Source: Lingula anatina
Lineage: Eukaryota > Brachiopoda > Lingulata > Lingulida > Lingulidae
Reading direction: 5' to 3'
Assembly (NCBI RefSeq): GCF_001039355.2
Contig: NW_019775991.1
Span: 390,662 to 454,661, forward strand
DNA: 64,000 nt
Numbering within the stretch: the first letter of the stretch is position 1; each line of letters begins with the position of its first letter. The notes under the pieces were generated by a model. It was not told where the DNA came from and made no database searches. It worked only from the letters and a program-made list of their open reading frames with translations. Positions 62,497-64,000 of the stretch are shown here, piece after piece. The translations under genes were made by a program, and so were the position numbers.

Positions 62497-63660
62497 TCAC
62501 TTCATGTAAAACAGAGCTCCCCTAGATATGAACTTCAGGTTTGTAAAGACCCTTTTAATTGCCTTTTGATTGAATTTTGATGCTGAATTTTCTATGAAAT
62601 TTTTCTGACCTGTACATCCGTAGGTAAGGTCTTTATTGCATAAACTGAAACACTTTTTTTTGCTGTATTGCTCTTCTTACTGAAGATAGGGTGGCCTTTC
62701 CTAAGTTAATGCTACTCACTTGTATTCACCCAAACAGGTCCAGTTGTCCCACAAGCCGGTGACCCAGGACAGGTGGTAGGCAGATGAAAAATGGTGGAGT
62801 GACCTATCTTATACCAAGTCTTCCACAGTGTAGAGTCACATTTAGGATCTGTTGTGAAGTTTGTATTATTTGTGCTCCTCTCAAAACCCACCGTGAGTTC
62901 CGTGTTGATTTGACAAGGATCATAGGCTGAATAACAAAGAAGGCCAGACAAATAGGATAAGGTGGTTAAAATGTGACACACATTAGTTTGAGGATATATT
63001 TAGAAACCATCCTGGCTGGATACCATATGTTAATAAAATGTTACTTTAATTCCACAGCCCCTGTTTGCAGGGAGTGGCTTCTTGATAACAAACTTATCCA
63101 ATTTGCCTCACTTATTTATATTTTGTGTCTTCCATTTAAAGTTAGTGCCAATACATAAAGATATATTCTAATGCAAAATAACTAATTGCTTTAGTTAAAT
63201 AAATTAACATAATTTTTGAAATTGTTTTTCATTATTGTTCGATGAGAGTGACAACATCTTTTCATCACATTATACTAAATAAAAATTACGATTTTTCAAA
63301 AAGCCCATAAAGCCGGTTTCAGAGCACTGCCATCTGTTGTATTACATAGTGATATTTATACCCTGGGTTTTAGAGCGGCTTCATCAGTCCTTCTTCACTT
63401 ACTCTATGAAAAATAAAAGCTGATCAGCCAACTATTTATAGACAATATGGTCAGAAAAGCATTGAAACTCAGGGAAGTCGTACGAGCTATTCGGCTCTTT
63501 TCTATACAATAATGACATTTTTCCACCTACTTACCTTGACAAGTGTGACCATCGCATCCAAGCATAAAATCAGCCTCGTTACATTCACAGTAGAAGGAGC
63601 CCATGGTGTTACTGCAAATGTCACTACAACCGCCGTTATTGACAGCGCATTCATCTATAT
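24145..63660 (-). CDS. Gene A: giant transmembrane mucin-like protein (D8C-EGF-mucin-NIDO-AMOP-VWD-EGF-TM), 5' end outside window
   Basis: Thirty-seven minus-strand exons can be joined from 63660 down to the stop at 24145-24147, with matching phases throughout. Order: EGF, D8C, EGF, EGF, D8C, EGF, giant Ser-rich exon, NIDO, AMOP, VWD (GDPH motif), post-VWD region, seven EGF-like exons, stalk, one transmembrane helix, and a cytoplasmic tail of about 445 residues. NIDO-AMOP-VWD followed by EGF and a membrane span is the core of MUC4 and of invertebrate mucin-like proteins, so a cell-surface glycoprotein that forms a glycocalyx or mediates adhesion is the likely role. D8C is the eight-cysteine domain of uromodulin, GP2 and OIT3. 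The signal peptide and first exons lie beyond the right edge. An N at 55456 interrupts the mucin exon and shifts its frame. One intron uses a GC donor. The span given includes introns; exons are listed separately. The specific biological role is inferred from domains only. Confidence 0.85.
24908..25935 (-). CDS. Gene A exon: cytoplasmic tail with 36-residue RRxS repeats
   Basis: A 1,028-nt exon directly after the transmembrane exon. It contains about eight imperfect units of some 36 residues built on QKxRRLSHxxTMFEND followed by a Pro/Ser-rich half ([13 protein letters not shown]). Six units keep R-R-[LM]-S-H, which fits the basophilic kinase (PKA-type) consensus RRxS. One unit (KDRWPSH) has lost it and one is shortened ([13 protein letters not shown]). 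The exon ends in an Asp/Ser-rich acidic stretch. Repeats are 108 bp in the DNA. Position after the membrane span implies a cytosolic location. Confidence 0.88.
25100..25830 (-). repeat. 108-bp coding repeat (RRxS tail repeat)
   Basis: Tandem units of about 108 bp in the last but one exon of gene A, each coding for QKxRRLSH and a Pro/Ser-rich half. Confidence 0.88.
26549..26759 (-). CDS. Gene A exon: stalk and transmembrane helix
   Basis: A 211-nt exon with a sequon-rich stalk ([19 protein letters not shown]) and then a hydrophobic span from [14 protein letters not shown] through [10 protein letters not shown], ended by CVR as a stop-transfer. This is the only clear membrane helix in the gene and makes the protein type I, with everything upstream outside the cell. 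Confidence 0.9.
27188..27381 (-). CDS. Gene A exon: membrane-proximal folded segment
   Basis: A 194-nt exon, [20 protein letters not shown] then [20 protein letters not shown] and DLQIALG. The strand-helix pattern just before the membrane could be a diverged SEA-like module, but no cleavage motif is visible; family unassigned. Confidence 0.8.
27661..27773 (-). CDS. Gene A exon: Thr/Ala-rich stalk
   Basis: A 113-nt phase 0 exon, [20 protein letters not shown] then [17 protein letters not shown]. Thr-rich, likely O-glycosylated, with two cysteines. Frame follows from the phases of its neighbours; another frame is also open, so confidence is moderate. Confidence 0.68.
28258..28361 (-). CDS. Gene A exon: membrane-proximal linker
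   Basis: A 104-nt exon, [20 protein letters not shown] then [13 protein letters not shown]. No recognised domain; charged and Ala-rich. Phases fit on both sides (1 in, 0 out). Confidence 0.78.
28499..28544. repeat. (TA)n microsatellite
   Basis: About 46 bases of TA directly downstream of the duplicated EGF exon piece. Confidence 0.95.
28546..28727. repeat. 82-bp tandem partial exon duplication next to TA repeat
   Basis: The motif GACTGTTAATACACA occurs at about 28546, 28629 and 28711. The unit is about 82 bp and holds the 3' half of the EGF exon at 28651-28773 with its donor. The extra copy is downstream of the true donor on the minus strand. Confidence 0.85.
28651..28773 (-). CDS. Gene A exon: calcium-binding EGF
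   Basis: A 123-nt phase 1-1 exon, [20 protein letters not shown] then [19 protein letters not shown]. The 3' half of this exon with its donor is repeated just downstream (28546-28650). Confidence 0.88.
29241..29363 (-). CDS. Gene A exon: calcium-binding EGF
   Basis: A 123-nt phase 1-1 exon, [20 protein letters not shown] then [19 protein letters not shown]. Six cysteines with calcium-binding start. Confidence 0.9.
29652..29780 (-). CDS. Gene A exon: EGF-like
   Basis: A 129-nt phase 1-1 exon, [20 protein letters not shown] then [16 protein letters not shown]. It lacks the D-x-D/N-E-C start, so it is probably not calcium binding. Confidence 0.87.
30152..30271 (-). CDS. Gene A exon: calcium-binding EGF
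   Basis: A 120-nt phase 1-1 exon, [20 protein letters not shown] then [19 protein letters not shown]. Six cysteines. Confidence 0.9.
30912..31028 (-). CDS. Gene A exon: calcium-binding EGF
   Basis: A 117-nt phase 1-1 exon, [20 protein letters not shown] then [18 protein letters not shown]. Complete six-cysteine calcium-binding EGF. Confidence 0.9.
31204..31403 (-). CDS. Gene A exon: EGF completion plus second EGF-like
   Basis: A 200-nt exon, [18 protein letters not shown] closes the preceding EGF, then [20 protein letters not shown] and [18 protein letters not shown] form another. The PCPEGY.GDGITC pattern is like thrombospondin-type EGF. Confidence 0.88.
31649..31761 (-). CDS. Gene A exon: EGF-like, first part
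   Basis: A 113-nt exon, [20 protein letters not shown] then [17 protein letters not shown]. The CPCENGGTC core is the start of an EGF domain completed in the next exon. Confidence 0.87.
32214..32443 (-). CDS. Gene A exon: post-VWD region 2
   Basis: A 230-nt exon, [18 protein letters not shown] then [20 protein letters not shown] and ISINSF-like [14 protein letters not shown]. The NxPP.I.G and V.D..GD.I pattern looks like a degenerate Ig/cadherin-type beta sandwich, as found after VWD in NIDO-AMOP-VWD proteins. Confidence 0.87.
33075..33329 (-). CDS. Gene A exon: post-VWD region 1
   Basis: A 255-nt exon, [20 protein letters not shown] then [17 protein letters not shown] and [17 protein letters not shown]. 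In MUC4 and related proteins the segment after VWD has a similar W......F.Y..G......F.P.F pattern with paired cysteines. Confidence 0.88.
33472..33515. repeat. (GT)n microsatellite
   Basis: About 44 bases of alternating GT in a gene A intron. Confidence 0.95.
33759..33927 (-). CDS. Gene A exon: VWD domain end
   Basis: A 169-nt exon, [19 protein letters not shown] then [19 protein letters not shown] and IYHQFGMT. The GL.G.FN.D..DD calcium-loop motif is diagnostic of VWD, here with Met where gel-forming mucins carry Cys (GLCG). Confidence 0.92.
34275..34534 (-). CDS. Gene A exon: VWD domain middle
   Basis: A 260-nt exon, [15 protein letters not shown] then [18 protein letters not shown] and [18 protein letters not shown]. 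Same length and phase as the gene B exon at 3.0 kb, which it matches closely. Four or more N-glycosylation sequons. Confidence 0.9.
34630..34662. repeat. (AT)n microsatellite
   Basis: About 33 bases of AT in the intron between VWD exons. Confidence 0.95.
34900..35660 (+). mobile_element. Tc1/mariner-like transposase relic
   Basis: The plus strand near 35180-35310 reads [20 protein letters not shown] then [16 protein letters not shown], which matches the catalytic C-terminal end of Tc1-type transposases (SPDLNPIEHLW.E). Disabled by frame changes. Sequence after it (35400-35650) resembles the right arm of the element at 39405-40371. In the intron between VWD exons of gene A. Confidence 0.8.
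35741..35875 (-). CDS. Gene A exon: VWD domain start with GDPH motif, GC donor
   Basis: A 135-nt exon, [20 protein letters not shown] then [20 protein letters not shown] starts the VWD domain and in MUC2, MUC5AC, MUC4 and RGM proteins is a site of autocatalytic Asp-Pro cleavage. The exon ends AG with GC at the donor. Gene B has GT at the same position. The nearest GT, seven bases downstream, would create a stop codon at the junction. Confidence 0.82.
36393..36513 (-). CDS. Gene A exon: AMOP domain end
   Basis: A 121-nt exon found by comparing the two genes: [20 protein letters not shown] then [10 protein letters not shown]. Four cysteines and the final Y.PPR match the AMOP-to-VWD border. It restores the phase between the flanking exons, which would otherwise not join. 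Confidence 0.88.
36877..37051 (-). CDS. Gene A exon: AMOP domain middle
   Basis: A 175-nt exon, [20 protein letters not shown] then [10 protein letters not shown] and [14 protein letters not shown]. The CCY... and G.L.....GG.. features are typical of AMOP. The acceptor (CCCCAG) lies at the same place as in gene B. Confidence 0.88.
38900..39240 (+). mobile_element. Tc1/mariner-like transposase relic
   Basis: Plus strand 38917-39027 codes [20 protein letters not shown] then [17 protein letters not shown] and a stop, the second-Asp block of Tc1 transposases (RYI...L.P.......P...FQQDNA). About 39120-39235 codes IPQDII and [16 protein letters not shown], the C-terminus. The part between is deleted. 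Confidence 0.85.
39405..40371. mobile_element. Element with ~315-bp inverted terminal arms and Tc1-like core
   Basis: Left arm 39405-39722 and right arm 40055-40371 are inverted copies, starting CATTTGTCAAAAAGGTTGTC with ...GGTGGGACAACC at the other end. The core (39780-40020) holds a decayed transposase segment ([17 protein letters not shown]) on the plus strand. Same family as the relic at 35.2 kb. Confidence 0.85.
40776..40947 (-). CDS. Gene A exon: end of NIDO and start of AMOP
   Basis: A 172-nt exon, [13 protein letters not shown] (NIDO end, G.W.FR.E) then [18 protein letters not shown] and [10 protein letters not shown]. The C..W and PCPC...Q..RD pattern opens the AMOP domain. Confidence 0.9.
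41368..41541 (-). CDS. Gene A exon: NIDO domain segment 6
   Basis: A 174-nt exon, [18 protein letters not shown] then [19 protein letters not shown] and [11 protein letters not shown]. The GYSAGDG..... segment and final VGNTG match the NIDO C-terminus. The reading frame stays open past the donor for only a few codons. Confidence 0.88.
41623..41676. repeat. (AT)n microsatellite
   Basis: About 54 bases of AT, just upstream (in gene direction) of the NIDO exon at 41368-41541. Confidence 0.95.
42002..42103. mobile_element. 102-bp MITE-like palindrome
   Basis: 27-bp ends ATCCCAGCAGGCAAACGACA... inverted with one mismatch, around repeats of CGTTGATTCAACGTTGATTC. The same CCAGC(A/G)GGCAAA and AACGTTG motifs recur at 51411. 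Confidence 0.8.
42440..43060 (-). mobile_element. Tc1/mariner-like transposase relic, minus strand
   Basis: Minus-strand pieces match a Tc1 transposase in order: a helix-turn-helix part ([16 protein letters not shown]), [25 protein letters not shown], then [20 protein letters not shown] and [14 protein letters not shown]. Several frameshifts and stops. In the intron between NIDO exons at 41.5 and 44.5 kb. Confidence 0.75.
44476..44563 (-). CDS. Gene A exon: NIDO domain segment 5
   Basis: An 88-nt exon, [19 protein letters not shown] followed by INWFYE. The NNFQ.VL.TDG..SF pattern is the most conserved NIDO strand pair (N.FQ..L.TDG..TF..F.Y). Confidence 0.92.
45208..45368 (-). CDS. Gene A exon: NIDO domain segment 4, Tyr/Arg-rich insert
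   Basis: A 161-nt exon, [17 protein letters not shown] then [19 protein letters not shown] and NNRCSES. The WVMVVTW part is NIDO. The Tyr/Arg run between two cysteines is coded by a short ATA/CGG-type repeat and differs in length from gene B. Confidence 0.88.
45654..45771 (-). CDS. Gene A exon: NIDO domain segment 3
   Basis: A 118-nt exon, [20 protein letters not shown] then [13 protein letters not shown]. The V.YQVYE pattern is the NIDO core strand. The donor chosen (GCAG|GTGG) matches the donor position in gene B. Confidence 0.9.
46141..47588. mobile_element. Nested foldback element, ~1.45 kb
   Basis: Outer arms (about 46141-46631 and 47221-47588) are inverted copies, including GAAAATCTTGTCTGTTTTGA and the TGTTTGTTTG/TGTCTGTC tracts at the ends. 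Within it lies a second palindrome (about 46628-46790) made of purine-rich and pyrimidine-rich halves around GAGGAGGAG. The middle (46900-47210) has diverged copies of a TTGACACACTC-containing unit. No transposase. Confidence 0.85.
47671..48132 (+). mobile_element. LINE retrotransposon 3' fragment
   Basis: An open frame of about 150 codons whose end reads [20 protein letters not shown] then [13 protein letters not shown]. The C-x2-C-x9-H-x4-C pattern followed by Y..LR..FF is the zinc-binding C-terminal end of many LINE reverse transcriptases. The polymerase domain is absent. In the intron between NIDO segments 2 and 3 of gene A. Confidence 0.8.
48637..48801 (-). CDS. Gene A exon: NIDO domain segment 2
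   Basis: A 165-nt phase 0 exon, [19 protein letters not shown] then [19 protein letters not shown]. The I.NNGVL.F start and the APFW...D pattern are typical of the nidogen-type NIDO domain. Confidence 0.9.
48949..49274. mobile_element. Foldback/MITE-like element, ~325 bp
   Basis: Arms of about 75 bp, AATGAAAATTATCAAACACC ... CAAAGGCCTTCATCAGAC, are repeated inverted at 49201-49274. The AGCCGAAATATTTCCATAC block is the best conserved. Inside there is no reading frame of note. Confidence 0.8.
51411..51577. mobile_element. CCAGCGGGCAAA/AACGTTG repeat element
   Basis: Starts TCCCAGCGGGCAAAATATGT and holds repeated AACGTTG/CAACGTT units, including two near copies of GATAACAACGTTGTATCAAC. Only the left end matches the element at 42002; no right terminal repeat found. 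Confidence 0.6.
51649..51700. repeat. (AT)n microsatellite
   Basis: About 52 bases of AT in the intron downstream of the mucin exon. Confidence 0.95.
52035..57692 (-). CDS. Gene A exon: giant Ser-rich mucin tract fused to first NIDO segment
   Basis: One exon of about 5.66 kb, open except for the frame change at the assembly N (55456). It encodes roughly 1,880 residues, mostly a 20-residue repeat of the form [20 protein letters not shown], seen in the DNA as an exact 60-bp period over about 52.3-57.3 kb. Serine makes up nearly half the residues, with Thr, Pro and a conserved Tyr-Tyr pair; no cysteine occurs within the array. This is a mucin-type O-glycosylation tract. The 5' edge (57.69-57.3 kb) is Ser-rich but less regular. 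The last 60 or so codons leave the repeat and encode the NIDO start, [14 protein letters not shown] to GRHYIVH. Gene B has only this last part as a 197-nt exon. Unit number is uncertain because of the gap. Confidence 0.88.
52300..57300 (-). repeat. 60-bp coding minisatellite (mucin VNTR)
   Basis: More than 80 tandem units with a 60-bp period, coding for a 20-residue Ser-rich unit on the minus strand. Some higher-order duplication is visible: the stretch near 55740-56000 recurs near 56230-56500 with few changes. Confidence 0.93.
55456..55456. other. Assembly gap (single N) inside mucin repeat
   Basis: A single N inside the 60-bp array of gene A. The Ser-rich reading frame changes phase across it, so sequence of unknown length is missing or collapsed here. 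Confidence 0.95.
58022..58129 (-). CDS. Gene A exon: EGF-like, shortened
   Basis: A 108-nt phase 1-1 exon, [20 protein letters not shown] followed by GSCHC and CDDHICQ. It is 18 nt shorter than its sister EGF exons, with the loop before the last cysteines lost. It directly precedes the mucin exon. Confidence 0.85.
58386..58466 (-). CDS. Gene A exon: short Cys-rich linker after D8C (copy 2)
   Basis: An 81-nt exon, [19 protein letters not shown] then SGCE. Four cysteines, same borders and phase as the linker at 61.8 kb. Confidence 0.85.
58719..58883 (-). CDS. Gene A exon: D8C domain, second half (copy 2)
   Basis: A 165-nt exon with [25 protein letters not shown] and CPEAYCFG. Pairs with the exon at 59.5 kb to complete the second D8C domain. 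Confidence 0.9.
59072..59240. mobile_element. 169-bp MITE-like inverted repeat
   Basis: GGGAGCATTCACATCAAGAG at the left is mirrored by CTCTTCTCGATGTGAATGCTCCC-type sequence at the right; inner arms CGACCTAAATATGGCGGACC also mirror. In the intron between the two D8C halves. Confidence 0.82.
59406..59612 (-). CDS. Gene A exon: D8C domain, first half (copy 2)
   Basis: A 207-nt exon with [32 protein letters not shown] and [10 protein letters not shown]. Same length and phase as the copy at 62.8 kb, with only scattered substitutions. Confidence 0.9.
60225..60353 (-). CDS. Gene A exon: calcium-binding EGF
   Basis: A 129-nt phase 1-1 exon beginning [16 protein letters not shown], with the core GSYYCEC and ending DGHTCH. 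Nearly the same as the EGF exon at 63.6 kb, so the EGF-D8C block was duplicated inside gene A. Confidence 0.9.
60885..61010 (-). CDS. Gene A exon: calcium-binding EGF
   Basis: A 126-nt phase 1-1 exon starting [20 protein letters not shown] and ending DDGHTCQ. It carries seven cysteines because the usual GGC is GCC here, one more than standard. Confidence 0.88.
61794..61874 (-). CDS. Gene A exon: short Cys-rich linker after D8C
   Basis: An 81-nt exon encoding [19 protein letters not shown] and a final SSCE, with four cysteines. The same exon type follows every D8C in both genes, which supports it as a fixed part of the module. It resembles half of a GCC2/EGF-like fold; no firm family assignment. 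Confidence 0.85.
62149..62313 (-). CDS. Gene A exon: D8C domain, second half (copy 1)
   Basis: A 165-nt exon with [20 protein letters not shown], followed by an NCTDF segment and CPQAYCFG. The CC, VKNC-like and AYC.G patterns complete the eight-cysteine D8C fold started in the preceding exon. Confidence 0.9.
62451..62495. repeat. (AAT)n microsatellite
   Basis: About 15 units of AAT in the intron between D8C halves. The sister intron at 59.0 kb has a shorter AAT tract at the same relative place. Confidence 0.93.
62720..62926 (-). CDS. Gene A exon: D8C domain, first half (copy 1)
   Basis: A 207-nt exon containing [32 protein letters not shown] and [10 protein letters not shown]. The CD..L..WY and CGT..PVW.N patterns match the first half of the uromodulin/OIT3 D8C domain. 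Contains several N-glycosylation sequons (STNNTNFT). Confidence 0.9.
63535..63660 (-). CDS. Gene A exon: calcium-binding EGF
   Basis: A 126-nt phase 1-1 exon with six cysteines, beginning [16 protein letters not shown] and ending DGHTCQ. The DIDEC start is the calcium-binding EGF signature. AG acceptor at 63661-63662 and GT donor at 63533-63534 on the minus strand. First exon of gene A visible in the window. Confidence 0.9.
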
Positions 63661-64000
63661 CTGCAATATACATTATGGGAATATTGTCAACCAAATTAGC
63701 TCCGCCAAGGCCGTGGAATTTTATACCCTCCCATACCCATATTGGTAATTGTTCTGAAAATTAAAGTTATTAATGTACTGACTAATATCTGCAAGCAACA
63801 GAATCAAGCTGCTGTAATTCTAAAATTGTTTAATCTGTGATAATCCTCTAAAATTGATAAGTTTAATGATGATAAGTTTCCAGCAACTTTTCATCACACT
63901 CAAACAAATTTATAAGTGAACTGATTTTTAAAAAGAAAAATATTGTTAAGTCTATTTAGAGCACCCTAAATTGCTATAATGCATCACGAAACATGTACCC

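Noticed and set aside
1-64000. CRISPR arrays, tRNA or rRNA genes, bacterial operons
   Set aside because: No spaced direct repeats of CRISPR type, no cloverleaf or rRNA motif recognised; all tandem repeats found are coding, microsatellite or transposon related.

Overview
This is metazoan genomic DNA: AT-rich, intron-dense, with no rRNA, tRNA or bacterial features. Nearly all coding signal is on the minus strand and breaks into short exons with GT-AG borders and conserved phases. The domain set (D8C, calcium-binding EGF, NIDO, AMOP, VWD, Ser-rich mucin tract, one membrane span) and the abundance of small foldback elements and Tc1/mariner relics suggest a marine invertebrate, possibly a non-vertebrate deuterostome such as amphioxus. 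The species is an inference, not a demonstration.

Two tandem paralogous genes fill the window, both on the minus strand. Gene A (right) enters from beyond position 64000 and ends at a stop codon at 24145-24147. Reading 5' to 3', it encodes two D8C modules interleaved with EGF domains (63.7-58.0 kb) and one very large exon holding a 20-residue Ser/Thr/Tyr-rich mucin repeat (57.7-52.0 kb). Then come NIDO (52.2-41.4 kb), AMOP (40.9-36.4 kb), VWD with a GDPH motif (35.9-33.8 kb), a MUC4-like post-VWD region (33.3-32.2 kb), seven EGF-like exons (31.8-28.7 kb), a membrane-proximal stalk (28.4-26.7 kb), one transmembrane helix (26.6 kb), and a long cytoplasmic tail with 36-residue repeats carrying RRxS motifs (25.9-24.1 kb). 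About 4,050 codons are visible. The product should be a huge single-pass cell-surface mucin of the MUC4/SUSD2-like NIDO-AMOP-VWD class.

Gene B (left) starts at an ATG at 21789-21791 with a signal peptide and runs off the left end at 239. Exon by exon it matches gene A from D8C through the post-VWD region, with the same intron phases, but it lacks the giant mucin tract. About 1,210 codons are visible, not counting a second copy of seven exons. The block 10122-14989 is repeated almost identically at 14991-19685, with an assembly gap (single N, 14990) exactly at the junction. One repeated exon cannot be spliced in frame at its second position, so this looks either like two haplotypes placed in tandem or like a very recent duplication.

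Introns and the 2.35-kb intergenic space carry mobile DNA. There is a 604-bp terminal-inverted-repeat element with 8-bp target duplications that carries a RecQ-type helicase fragment, four relics of Tc1/mariner transposases, a LINE 3' fragment, a nested 1.4-kb foldback and several MITE-like palindromes. Introns not listed individually were scanned and showed only AT-rich sequence and microsatellites. No wholly new system is demonstrated. The most interesting points are the mucin tract present in one paralog only, the RRxS-repeat cytoplasmic tail, a GC-AG intron, and the helicase-carrying element.
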